Source: Zychaea mexicana (Eukaryota > Mucoromycota > Mucoromycetes > Mucorales > Lichtheimiaceae). Taken from it: a stretch of DNA of 64,000 bases. Positions 1 through 11,458 of this stretch are shown piece by piece (position 1 is the first letter of the stretch; each line of letters begins with the position of its first letter). The stretch lies in the NCBI RefSeq assembly GCF_025766255.1, contig NW_026516776.1, forward strand, positions 1 to 64,000, in the 5' to 3' direction. The position numbers and the translations under genes are program-made. The notes beneath the pieces are model-generated. The model did not search any database and had not been told where the DNA came from. It saw nothing but the letters and a program-made list of their open reading frames with translations.

Positions 1-1958
1 CAAGCAGCGTTAGCACGTGGTCTTCTAGAGTCAGACGATGAATGGAATCGTTGCTTAGAAGAAGCATCAGCAGTAGCACCATCTGCATCCGCAATCCGCG
101 CACTTTTTGTGTGCATACTTACCAGTTGCTCGCCTGCTGATCCGCTGTCCTTATGGAACACCTATCGCGATCGAATGGCCGACGACTACTTTTTTGAGAT
201 GCGCAGGTCGCTCTCTATGCCAAATGAGGCCGAATTGACACCGATCAACTAGACCAGGTTTACCAAAGAGCACTTGGTGACATCGAGTCACGTTTACAAG
301 CAACCGGTCATCGTCTGTCAGAATTCCCTCTCTCCCTCAAGACTTTGTCACCGAACTTGATCTGTTGCCTCCTTTGGAAGCACTCGAGATTGTCGAACGG
401 CGCGAGTACGATCAGGAAGAGCAGCGTCATCTTCTTCAGACGCTGTTGCCAACATTAAACGACGATCAACGACACGCCTTTGACACCATCTCCACTGCCA
501 TCAGCCGACCTGACGACGATTATAACCACGGTTTTTTTCGTGAACGGACCTGGAGGAACTGGCAAGTCTCAGCTGTTCAAGACTCTTCTGAGCCATACGC
601 GCTCCCGCGACATGATTGCACTGCCTGTTGCTTCTTCCGGCATTGCTGCAATCCTGCTTCCCGGCGGACGTACGGCACATAGCCGCTTCAAGATTCCGTT
701 AAATGCAGACGCGTCCACCTCCTGCAATATTCGTCTCGGTGGTCCTCATGCCCACTTGATACAGAGTACCTCTCTTATCATTTGGGATGAAGCTGTTATG
801 TGCAGCAAATGGAATTTTGAAGCTGTTGACAGATCACTTCGTGATGTCATGGGTGCCGTTGACCCTCGCCTGAGCAATGTTGCTTTTGGTGGAAAAGTTG
901 TCGTTTTTGGTGGTGATTTTCGCCAGTTGCTGCCCGTCGTCAAGAAAGGGACTCGGTCCGAAATTGTTGGTGATTGCATCCGTTCTGCTTCTTTTTGGAG
1001 TGATGTTCAAGTATTGCATTTGACCATCAACATGCGTGTACGTCACGCCGGTCCTGCTGCTCCCGCATTTGCTGAGACACTTCTTGCCATTGGCGATGGA
1101 CGTGCTCCATATACAGAAAGCGTAGAAATTTCTCAGGAATGGCGTATGGATGCAGCAGACACCATGGGTCTTATAGACGCCATATATCCCAACATAAGCA
1201 ATCCACAGCCGCAACCTGAAGATTTCAACGCTCGCGCCATATTGGCAGCAAAAAACGTCGACGTCGATGCGATTAACGAGGCAGCCTACGGTATTTTTCC
1301 AGGTGAAGGGCGCGATTATGCTGCCAATGACCGTATCATAGACGCTGATGACCCAGAAGCAGCAGTGGTCAACTATCCCGTCGAGTTTTTAAACAGTCTC
1401 AGCGCTAATGGCATACCTAGCCATACGTTACAGCTCAAGCCTGGCATGCCTGTAGTGCTCATGCGCAACTTGGATCCCGACGCCGGCCTGTGCAATGGCA
1501 CAAAATTATTCGTGACAAGGCTTCTTGATCGGTGTATTGCCGTGAAAAGAATTGACCAAGGGCATCGTGGCCCGGAATTTTTCCTTCCACGTATCAATAT
1601 GTGTACAATGGAAGGAGATTATCCCTTCATCCTCTGCCGCCGCCAATTCCCTGTCCGCCCTGCCTTTGCTATGACCATCCACAAAGCGCAAGGGCAAACC
1701 CTGCAATATGTCGGTGTCCGCCTTGCAGAAGATGTCTTTGCTCATGGCCAACTATATGTTGCGCTATCTCGGGCAACTGACCCTAACAATCTTCGCGTTG
1801 CCATCGATCTCTCAGGGTCTGGACCACCACAAACCACCAACATCGTCTACCAAGAAGTTCTCTTGCATCCGCCGGCCTCTGTTCCTGAACAAGCCGAAAA
1901 TTCACCACCAACCTCTCCCACAACAACAATCACCGCATTTCCACCTCCATCACCTTGA
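1..1958 (+). pseudogene. Helitron Pif1-like helicase, decayed and cut by left edge
   Basis: This is the C-terminal helicase part of a Helitron RepHel protein, a rolling-circle transposase that unwinds and strand-transfers element DNA. From about 530 to 1958 one frame is open and carries Walker A GPGGTGKS (near 544), Walker B-like IIWDEA (near 777), GGDFRQLLPVV, the NMR motif, KPGMPVVLMRN and the C-terminal HKAQGQT and YVALSRA motifs. Upstream the protein can be followed in three frames: frame 1 from base 1 to a stop at 250, then shifts near 250, near 330 and at the T run near 530. The Rep nuclease (HUH) half is not in the window. I read it as a dead copy, because each upstream break disrupts conserved helicase sequence and no splice sites explain them. 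Family assignment is firm; the element boundaries are not visible. Confidence 0.85.
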
Positions 1959-2365
1959 GCCCTTTTCTGCTCTTTTTCTTTTTGCTTCTAAACTCTTATT
2001 TTCACTTATTATCATTTAACGTACAATAGAATATTCTTACCTCTTCACGGTATCTTTCGTAAGTAGGTCTGACGCGAAACAATAAGATATAGAACTACGC
2101 GAAGCTGCCGTCACCTTTCAGCTAATTACGACAAGCAGCAATAATCTACCATGATGTTCAAATGAAAGCGGACACATTGATGAACTTTCAAAAATATGTA
2201 AGAGCTGTCGATAGCAACAAATAAGTCATCCTCGCATTAACAGTGAAATACCAGTCAAAAGTTCCTCTGTCGTCCCTTTTGATTTGACAAACCAACGTGT
2301 AGTAGGGTTTCGTGTCATAGCAATAATGATAACGTTTAGGGTTATATGTAGTCATAGCAATAAAT
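1959..2365. other. Helitron downstream flank, no gene
   Basis: No coding potential is visible. The stretch is AT-rich and ends in telomere-like TTAGGG-containing words (2335-2395) just before the hairpin block. It is probably the 3' non-coding part of the Helitron, but no convincing CTRR terminus next to the hairpin was found. Confidence 0.4.
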
Positions 2366-2530
2366 AAGCTCGCGAAGCGAGCTTTGGTTAGGGTTTAGAA
2401 GGGGGGTGTGGGGGGGAACCCCCCACCTTGGGGGTCTGGGGGAACCCCCAGGAAACATCCAATCCGTTGAATGACCCGGAGCGCAGCGAAGGGGCTCATT
2501 CAGCCGAGCGAAGCGAGGCAGGTGGATGTT
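2366..2530. repeat. GC-rich multi-hairpin block
   Basis: Several inverted repeats follow each other. AAGCTCGC/GCGAGCTT pairs around GAA (2366-2384). A G6/C6 pair closes on AA (2411-2424). TGGGGG/CCCCCA closes on AA (2437-2450). An outer pair AACATCCA (2454-2461) with TGGATGTT (2523-2530) encloses an inner pair TGAATGA (2468-2474) with TCATTCA (2496-2502). The rest of the genome window has nothing comparable. It may be the structured terminus of a Helitron or another repeat; that is inference. Confidence 0.6.
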
Positions 2531-2559
2531 GATATATGTAAAAGAGAAAATGTATATAT

Positions 2560-4480
2560 TTATAATCCTAGTTCGTCAAATAAATCGTCGGTCGTCATCC
2601 CAATATTAGTACTATTACCATCGATACTATTACTGCCAAAAGTTTGGGTTTCAACTTGACCCAGTGAACTTTTGTCGTCCTGTTTGTTTGACATTTCAAC
2701 ATCACTTGTCGTTGGTGTTTGAGCACCCATGGAGTTATCGAGTGACATGTAACTCCCTTCTGCAGCCGCTTCTTTCTCTTCTTCTTCGTTTGGTTTCCGG
2801 TATACTACTCCTAATCCATCATCGGTAACATCACTCTCGTCACCATCATCGTTATTGTCAGGCACATGCAGAGCATTGTTATTATGGCTGTTATGGTGGA
2901 TATCCTCCTTCAAATCGCAATCAAGAGCCTAATAATACACCGACAGCCATAGTTTAGTAGCAGCTAGTAAAAGGGCAGCATGAGATTTACATACGGCAGC
3001 ATCATTTGTCTGATAAGGTTTTGTACTTGGTTTGATATGTCGGGTCGCTACCTCGTCCATAGTGTCATGATAAATGTCGTCATCTCCATCACTATGATTG
3101 GTAGCAGTATAATCCTGGCGCGATTTCCTTTCGTAAGCTCTGATTGCTTCCTTATCATCAACAGAAGCATCGTTGTTTTCGTCATTATCGTCACTTTCTT
3201 TGTATGATTTCGCTGCGGTTGACTTGGTAGCAGTCCGTCGCGGATTACGCTTTCGTGCTGTGATTTTTTTTGGATCAATCATCATTGGGTCATCGTCGCC
3301 CTCCTCCTCACTATCGTCCTCTCCCACTTGCTCCTTTATAGTTTTTTGTCGTGCTGATGATTTTGCTGTAGTAGCAGTTTTTGGCTTTTTTGTTCGTGTC
3401 GTTTTCAAGGAAGTGCCGATATCATGCATCCCCTCATTGGCAGCAATTATCTCATCGGTATTTTGGCGAGCTTTCCGTTTTGTCGCTTTTTTCGGCGTCG
3501 TCTTTGCCGCCGTTGCAGAGTCGGCGTCTTTCTTGCTACGTCTATTTGATTTGGGCTTTTCTTCCTCTACTGCTCCCGGTTTGGCCCAAGGCAGTATCCG
3601 ACGGCCGACAGGTTGCTTTGATGTGGATTCTGCTGCCGGTTTCTCTTGTTTTGGTTTTTCAGAGTCATCTTCGTGAAAGGATCGCTGTTTGATGAGGGAG
3701 AATGCGGGATCACCTGTTGCCTTTGAACTTCCTGAAACAGTCGTCATTGACTGAGCATTTGTAGATGTAACAGAAGGTGATGTGAGCTGTCTCTCTGCTT
3801 CTGGTGTTGGCGGATGCCGGGTGGATTTGGATGTGTTTGCACTAGCCTTTGGCATATCGCTCGTGGGAGTAGTTGCAGTGCTCGGTTGTGGCCGTTCTGA
3901 TCGAGCCACGTAATCGAATTCATCCGTGTTCACCATAAACCGTAGTAACAGTGCTGTGCAGTGCTTACATTTACCATGTTTTCCCACTGGACAAGAGCAG
4001 GAGCCATCTTTAAATCCTACGTACGGATAGTGATATTTTATTAAAGAAAGGAGATGTTAACAATCTGTCAGTATACTCATGCTTTAAGCTTGCAAAACAT
4101 TTACCAATCTCTTTTTGTGACTCGGATGTTAATGTGATGGATACGACATAGGCTTCTTTTGCAGTTCCGTGAGCGTTGGCCCAAATATCAATGCTGTCCG
4201 CATCCCCAGCTATCTTCATTTGATCGAGCTTATCGAGTATCGTTTGACCTCGTGAGCAAGCGCCCTTGTTACCAATATACGTTTTGATGGCCTCGTTGTC
4301 AAGACGATCAGCAAAACCATATCGTAGTTTTTCAATTGCATCTTCATCCATGCCGTTTTGATCGTCTTGCTGAATATTATGAGTGGATGAAGATCCTTTC
4401 AGATTATTATCATCATATTGAAATGACATAGGGTGTGTCTGTTGTTTGGCGCCGGACTTGTCTGTTTCGATATTTTCCAT
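2560..4480 (-). CDS. SWIM zinc-finger nuclear protein
   Basis: Three exons (4480-4105, 4016-2995, 2928-2560) join in frame to 588 aa; both introns are GT-AG. Residues about 126-147 hold a SWIM zinc finger, C132-x-C134-x7-C142-x-H144-x2-A147, which exon 2 completes directly after the first splice. The trailing Ala matches the extended CxCx(n)CxHxxA form known from Sws1/Shu2 recombination proteins. The region after about 170 is low in complexity and rich in Lys/Arg, Ser/Thr and acidic stretches, with several basic NLS-like clusters. The last exon is acidic and ends in DDLFDELGL. SWIM domains bind DNA or protein partners. The overall protein is larger than Sws1, so orthology is not claimed; a transposon-derived SWIM protein is an alternative. 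A nuclear role is inferred from the basic clusters. Confidence 0.75.
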
Positions 4481-4529
4481 GTGCGATTTATAAGAATCAA
4501 ATACTCGGGTATTCTAACAAATATAAAGA

Positions 4530-4739
4530 ATGAGGTACAAGAAATGTCCTGGCGCCGCAGTCCCCATGTTCGCTTCTTCAGAGCAGTTTATAAACTTACA
4601 AGAGCAGATACGCTGTGTCTCACAGTTCCTTCAAAAGTTTCTTCTCTCGTCGTCTTGTCACTTTGCATATAAAGCAGAGGGGTCCACGTCTGTTCTTGGT
4701 CTGAAAGGTCACTGGTGCTTTTGTAGAAATTGCGCATGA
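4530..4739 (+). CDS. possible 69-aa Cys-containing protein
   Basis: An ATG-started frame of 69 codons sits 49 bp from the divergent start of the SWIM gene. The product is hydrophobic in its middle and ends with a Cys cluster (C-F-C-R-N-C). No family is recognised, and no introns were found that extend it convincingly. It could be a small real gene, a 5' exon of something longer, or chance. Confidence 0.25.
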   Translation: MRYKKCPGAAVPMFASSEQFINLQEQIRCVSQFLQKFLLSSSCHFAYKAEGSTSVLGLKGHWCFCRNCA

Positions 4740-4954
4740 GTTATGCAGCAACCTATGTAGAATAATCTTGCTTATCCACTAGACGGAGTGCTTACATGGT
4801 GGATGGTGCTATCCGTCGTATATTATCTGGCTGTAACTTTTCGGTCTCTCGTTGTAGGATTTCAAAACTGGTAATAAAAAGAAAAACGTATGAAGAAAAA
4901 GGTGAGTACAGAGGGATAAAAGTATAATAGAGCAATTGTTTATGAATTGGCTGT

Positions 4955-6272
4955 TTACAAGTCACCCTTCCATATTACACGGCTCTTCTGGACCAATATT
5001 TCCCGGAGGTAGATATGCTGCATTTGTGAAAAGTACGCTGGGCAGTCGTCATGCTGTAGTAGAGTATCGTCCCTAGACCAGCTAAGCATAAACGACCCCC
5101 TGAGGCATAGCCCATGACGATGTTGAATACTAGATGAAAATCTGTGTTGTTAGTATACAAGACATGCATAAACCTCAATTTCTTTTTACCATGCTAGTTT
5201 TTCGGGTATTGTTTCGGGCTCCATGGTAGTGTAGGCGCGTGTATACAGGTAGATTGGACATTCTGACCCTAGTCGCTCCAAGTACCGGTATGTACTCTCA
5301 CGATGTCGTTTCAGCTGCTTATCCTGTCTGTTTATGAATATCAATGACAAAAGCCTTGGTCATGTCGTATGCACTAAATAAATTTGCCGCCTTCTATCAA
5401 CACCAAAATCATCTCCTTACTTTTCACCAAGTTCATCCGGAATGCCCTTGTAAAGCGTCTTTTCATCAGCAATAAGAATAACTGTTCTGTTCCAAAATAA
5501 AATGTCAGTAGTTACAATTTACTTGCGATTTCCTTTTTCTCCAAAGTCTCACCCTGCTATGGATAGCTGCTTGACCACATCAGTCCATCCTTGAATAGCC
5601 ATTACTACAGCATCGTTTAACGTGAATCCGACACCACTCTTTCCCGTACATATGGAGCGCGTAACATTGATCACAAGTGCTCTCTTTTCGAATGGCTCGG
5701 CCGTGATACAAAACGGATCCATGTACTCGGTATTCACGTCGGAATCATCGTCAGGGCTATTAAACGCGTCTGAGTGAAAAGGTACCAAACAACGTCGTAG
5801 CCACAAGTCGCGACTTGCGAATTCGGGTTGAAGCGACATTGCCCAACCGGCGAGCAGTCGAGTTTGGATGGGTGCGGTGGGAAGAACACGACAATCGATC
5901 GTCAAGCTACTTCGGATCTTGAGCAAATATCGTACTACATCCTGGTGTTTTCGAATGGCACATGGTCGCATAAAGTGAACGGCGAGTTTTTTGTTGTTCT
6001 AGTGAAAATAAGCGACCGCTATGAGATATGCTGTTTTGCTAACTATTTCCAGACAGAGAGAGAAGAGGGATCACTGCTAATCGAGCATGCATAATTACCG
6101 AGTCTAACACATTCAATATTTTTCGACCTAAATCGCGCACGGTGAGCTCGTCTAATTGAACACGATCATCGGGACAATATAGAACATGAGTGGTATAGAG
6201 ATGTGTGTGATAATAAATGGCAGCTATGGACGGTGCTGTTTGCAGCCAAAGAATATCGTGATCAACAGCCAT
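4955..6272 (-). CDS. unrecognised five-exon protein, 332 aa
   Basis: Five exons (6272-6099, 5998-5553, 5486-5421, 5327-5190, 5129-4955) splice at GT-AG sites with matching phases into one 332-aa reading frame, which is strong evidence for a real gene. The product is soluble, with no signal peptide or membrane segment. It has an acidic stretch near residue 120 (S-P-D-D-D-S-D) and a basic Lys/Arg patch around 225-240, and ends with a short charged tail. I do not recognise a domain. It is divergent from the thiolase gene, with 0.9 kb between the two starts. The start ATG is the only one giving an open first exon; an additional upstream exon cannot be excluded. Confidence 0.6.
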
Positions 6273-7104
6273 GAAGGCAGAAAGGAGAAAAGTATAAGAA
6301 TGGATCCTTTCTCTCGTTGTTTCTTTGTTCCGCAGTTTTGTGAAACCATCGAATTTAAGCGTATGCGCATTGTCTTCAATGCTGGCTCGAAAAGCCTTTA
6401 GAATGAAATGTGCTACACCAGTACAGAGTTTAAACTAGTAACAAATCAGACGTAAACTATCAGTAGAATCACCATATAATGTAGCATCGAACTATTGCTT
6501 TGATGAGAAGCTCAAGGCACACCTGTGTACTTATTACCGTGTCGATATATGCTATTTTGTATCAAATAAGCCTCTCTTCTTTGGCTTTTGTAAACGTATG
6601 CAGTTAGAATGCATAGAGTTGCTTGCTAATCTGAAAAGTATCTCTTTTTCTCGGCTCACGATAACAAACGGTACCTTTACTGCGTAATACAGTCCAATTT
6701 GTAAATACGGAACCTTCAGTACTGCTCATGAGCTTTGGCGTCTCCACAATCATGAATAATATAGGCAGTTTTGTGAGTCGTCATCGTAAGCAGTAAACAT
6801 GTATGCATGATTTTGCTGGGTATAATGGGACAACGAAATTTGGAGTTTGACGTTTCGCTTTGTGTTACTTGCATCGAGAAAGCTAACTTTCCAAAACCGA
6901 AAAGCAAGGTGGACCAAGCCGAATCAGTGAAAGCAAGGCAAAGCAGCAACTTGCCTCAATGATCCAAAGTTCCCGGCAGTGATGCATAAACGAAAACGCG
7001 AACAAGTGGGAAAAATGGAGGCGATTTGTCATTGCTTTTGTGAAATAGCTTGCAAGGCGTCGGAGCGTCCCATTTCTTATTTGTAATGCAATTCCCAGAA
7101 TACA
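6273..7104. other. divergent intergenic region
   Basis: This is about 0.8 kb between the starts of the unknown gene and the thiolase gene. No additional frame has coding character. It presumably contains both promoters. Confidence 0.5.
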
Positions 7105-7112
7105 TATAAAAG
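7105..7112 (+). promoter_or_regulatory. TATA box of thiolase gene
   Basis: TATAAAAG lies 75 bp before the thiolase ATG and is followed by a (CA)n tract at about 7160-7173 in the presumed 5' leader. Position and match suit a core promoter. Confidence 0.5.
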
Positions 7113-7186
7113 CATACCCAAGTTACCCCACACTGGGTTTTTTTGTGCTTTACTTCTTCACACACACACACACAAGAGAATCAACA

Positions 7187-8716
7187 ATGCCCTACAATCT
7201 TCCTTACCCCATTCCTCTTGAACCTGCACCTCAAGCGCAAGTTACCAAGGTCGGTGTCAAATCGCCCGAGGATGTTGTTGTCGTCTCTGCTCTTCGCACT
7301 GCCTTGACCAAGGGCCGTAAGGGTGGTTTCAAGGACACCTTGGCTGACCGTAAGTATAATTACATAAGCATTTTTTTGGGATAGAACACACAAAAGACAC
7401 ACTTTATCATCCGGAACAGTGAGAGGGTCATTTGATTAAATGGTTTGCCTTGATACATGATATATAGAGCTGCTTCAATACGTCTTTAAGGCCACAGTTG
7501 ACCGTACTGGCATTGATCCCGCCTTGGTGCAGGACATTTGCGTTGGTAATGTCGATGCCCCTGGTGGTTTGGCCACGCCCGCTCGTATGGCCTCCTTGGC
7601 TGCCGGCTTCCCCGAAACCACCTCGATCAGCACCTGCAACCGTCAGTGCTCGTCTGGTCTGCAGGCCTGTGTTACGATTGCCTCGTCCATCCAGGCTGGT
7701 TTGATCGACATTGGTATTGGCGCTGGCGTTGAGTCCATGAGCAGTGACTACTACAAACGCAACCGCTTAATGTCAAAGAAGATTGCCAACCAGGTCAAGT
7801 CTGCTGGTGACTGTCTTGTGCCTATGGGGTAAAGTATATTTTGAATGGTGGGGAATGTGCCTGTCAAAAACAAAGTTGCGCAGGAAATTAAATTATTTTG
7901 TTCTGTGAACAGTATTACCTCTGAGAACGTTGCCGAGGACTATGGTTTGACCCGAGCCGAACAGGACGCATTCTCTGTCGAATCGCACAAGAAGGCCGCT
8001 GCTGCCCAGGCTGCCGGTTATTTCAAGGAAGAAATTGTGCCCATCACGGCTACTATCTTGGACAAGGATGGTGAGAACCCCAAGGAAGTGCTTGTTGACA
8101 AGGACGAGGGTATCCGTGCCAACTCGAGCGTCGAGAGCTTGGGCAAGCTCAAGGCTGTTTTCAAGAAGGATGGCTCGACCACTGCCGGTAATGCCTCGCA
8201 GATCTCTGATGGTGCTGCCGCTGTCTTGTTGATGAAGCGCAAGACTGCCTTGGCTCTTGGCTTGCCCGTCATTGGCAAGTATGTCACTGCATGCACCGTG
8301 GGTGTACCCCCTCACGTCATGGGCATTGGTCCCGCTTATGCTATCCCTGTCGCCGTTGAACGTGCTGGCTTGAAGCTCGACGATGTCGACATTTTTGAAA
8401 TCAACGAAGCTTTTGCCTCGCAGGCCCTCTATACCGTCAGGGTTTTGGGTATCCCCAAGGAAAAGGTCAATCCCAAGGGCGGTGCTATCGCCATTGGCCA
8501 TCCTCTCGGGTAAGTGACTGGGATGATGATGTCGCGTAAAAGCACAGTATACTAAACTACAATGTTTCTTCTTCTTGATATATGAATAGCTCCACCGGTG
8601 CACGACAGGTTGCCACTTTGTTCCCTGAGTTGAAGCGAACCAACAAGCGTGTCGGTGTGACCAGCATGTGCATGGGAACTGGTATGGGTATGGCCTGTGT
8701 GTGGGAGAGCGAGTAA
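7187..8716 (+). CDS. 3-ketoacyl-CoA thiolase (acetyl-CoA acyltransferase)
   Basis: Four exons (7187-7349, 7468-7828, 7913-8509, 8590-8716) give 415 aa, the usual length for the fungal peroxisomal Pot1-type thiolase. The enzyme cleaves 3-ketoacyl-CoA with CoA to acetyl-CoA in beta-oxidation. All signature blocks are present: the nucleophile Cys in CNRQCSSG, EINEAFASQA, the His motif GGAIAIGHPLG (its final Gly is split by intron 3), and the second Cys in CMGTGMG near the C terminus. Introns 2 and 3 sit inside conserved Gly codons. The protein ends in WESE, so it lacks a PTS1, and no PTS2 nonapeptide is seen in the first 40 residues; localisation is therefore open. It is transcribed towards the Mga2-like gene, whose stop lies 0.4 kb away. 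Confidence 0.93.
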
Positions 8717-9114
8717 ATACGTTCTTTTTGAACGCTCAGAAAGAAAAAAAAACAAAAAAAAGCAAAAGCCATTGTTTGTTAAACTCCCTTGTAAATTATC
8801 ATTTAATGTCATGTACCATGTATACTGTTCACCCTGTTCTTCTTTTTACCATTGATTATTAAAAACCATCTTGTTTTCGATCTACAGAAACAAAAGATAA
8901 TGCTTGTGGAATTTTCTTTACCCGATGAGATAGTGTTAATCAGCATAATTGGCCGAAACTTCGGGTAAAAATTGTTTTATGAAAAGAACCACAAAAAAGC
9001 TGTATTTTGTAAAAGAAGGAAGATATATATATATATTGTATGTATATTAAGCACAAATAAAGGGATTGAAAAGGGGAGGTCATATCACAAAAAAGTAGAG
9101 AACAAGGTGAACAC
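8717..9114. other. convergent 3' region
   Basis: Short AT-rich space between two converging genes. It contains a (TA)n run around 9024-9036. No coding frame is seen; it presumably holds both polyadenylation regions. Confidence 0.5.
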
Positions 9115-11419
9115 TTAGATCCACCATAATAAGCTACGGAACGTATGAGAGTAAGCAATTTGATAGGTCAACCAGATCACCATCACTACAGAAGTAAATC
9201 ATCTACGGTCAGTTCACCATGATCTACATTGAACAAACATATAGAAGCAGCACTTACAGCATAATAATGGTACCCAGAACGAGAACAGGCGCTGATCTCT
9301 CCGCTTCTTATCTTGCATCGTTTCAAGTCCCTTTGGATAGTAACTGTCGTATGACGAGCTGGCAGCAGATGAGGACTGTGATATCCCTTCTGGTGTTGTT
9401 GTAGATGACGATGGCGTGGCTGGATAGGCGGATATGTGATGTTGTTTTCGGTTAAGTCGGGAGGCAGATGATGAAGATGATGATGAAGCAGATGATGATG
9501 ACGATGATGATGACGAAGATGGTGGAGATTGGCTGTTCCGTACGCCCATTGCATAAGCAAGGGCCATATACCAGGCAAGCGTCTGCTCTGGCTCTTCGGT
9601 GGCGGTGGTATTCTTGGGCGCATCGGGAGACAATCGTAGTATGGACATGTTGGCAATCATGGTAGTAGGGCGAGGAAGTTGTAGTAAGTGGTCGGCAATA
9701 TTTTTCATAGTCAAGTCGGATGGTTTGGTGGCAATGTTGTTTTTCAGATTTTGAAGGAACGAGCTATCCTGCGATGTTGACCGCTGGTGTTTTGGCTGTT
9801 GGAAGTGTGACAATGTTCGCTGCATCCAGTTGGATGATTTTTTGTTGGAGGGTATCTCATCATCGGAAGAGGAAAGAGCGTCTTGTTCATGCACAGGTTG
9901 AGCGTCTAGAATTTCGTCGGCGGAATTCGAGTCCTCGTCGTCTAACTGCAGGTATTGGATCGATGCAACTTGCTGCTGCTGTGGTGACTCGTCCGTGTGT
10001 TGCTGTTGTTGACGTCGTCGGCGCCGTAAGCCTTCTGAAATTGTCGTCGAAGGTTCACTGCTCGCAGTCGAAGAATCGGACACATAGGCTTGTTGCCACT
10101 CAGTCTTTTCTTCCGAGTCACTGCCAATCCAGACACTGTCGGAATCATCATCCTCTTCTTCCTCGGAATTGTCACCTTCCTCGTCATACGATGTGTCGAC
10201 ATCAGCGCTCATGATATCCGAGAGTGAATCTTCGCGGTGCGAGGATTCGGACGTTTCCCGATCGTCCAACGGCATATGGTTCAACAACAATGTCCGGATA
10301 CTATAATCCTTGGCGAGATGCATGGGTCGTTTGTTTTGCAAGTCGTAAATCTCTGGATCTGCTTCACCTTCTTCCAACAACACACGGGTAACGTCTTCGT
10401 GACCGAACCATGAAGCGTAATGTAATGCTGTAGATCCATTGCGATCCGTGTTGTCGACCGAGCAGCCGAGATCCAACAACGCCAGCGTTAATTTCGTGAA
10501 TCCAAGCATGGCCGCCAAATGCAGCATGGTATGGCCCTGAGCATTTGCAATGGAAACATCGCTGGACTGCACATCTTCCATCGTATCCATCACTTCAAGC
10601 ACTTGAATAATGTGCCGTTCGAGGTTAGCTTGCTTATTCTGCTGTTGCAGGTGCTGCTTCTGTGTATGCTCTTGTTCCTGTTGTAATTGTTGTTGCTTGC
10701 CGTTGTTACTGCTTCCAGCATCGTTTCCACCGGAGCCAGTTGTTCCTTCGGATGATCGCTGGTTCTGGTTACCGCCTTGGACAATCCGCATGGCGATTTC
10801 TCGTGCGTCCTCAACCTTTCCTGTCATCTTCAATCCGACCACTTGAAGCGCAAGCTCCATCAATGCCCGATCGTTTTCGTTGTAGTAAGTGAACAGCATC
10901 ACTTCTTGACTGTCCATGACGACGGGATATTCCTTGAAGGATACCACGACAGGCCCTGGTTCAGCCACTGCAGGCAAAATACATACGAGCGTGTTGGGTG
11001 ACCAGAAATGTGTGCTTGAAGCAACCACATCGCCAAACATGACCGTCAAGCCGGAGCGGAAGTTCGTACCGAGGATCGTTACTTCGATACCACCAAACGT
11101 AGGACCTTCGTTTGGAATTAAGCGTTGTAGTTGCGGACGTTCTACGGCGGGTGGCGTGGGTGGTGGGGGTGTTTGCGTCGAAATTTTGCTCGAGCTGGGA
11201 CCTGCAGTAGTAGTAGTTGCTGCAGCAGCAGCAGCGGCAGCAGCAATGTTTGAGAACAGGCTCTGATCCAGTTGTTGCTGCATCTGCGCCATTTGAGACG
11301 ACTGGAGGAACGCGCTCATTGCAGGATCCATCGGTGAGACCTGCGAAGATGATTTGACTGCAACTGGTGAATGTTGCTGTTGCTGATGTTGTTGCTGTTG
11401 TTGCTGTTGCTGTTGCTGA

Positions 11420-11458
<39 letters not shown>

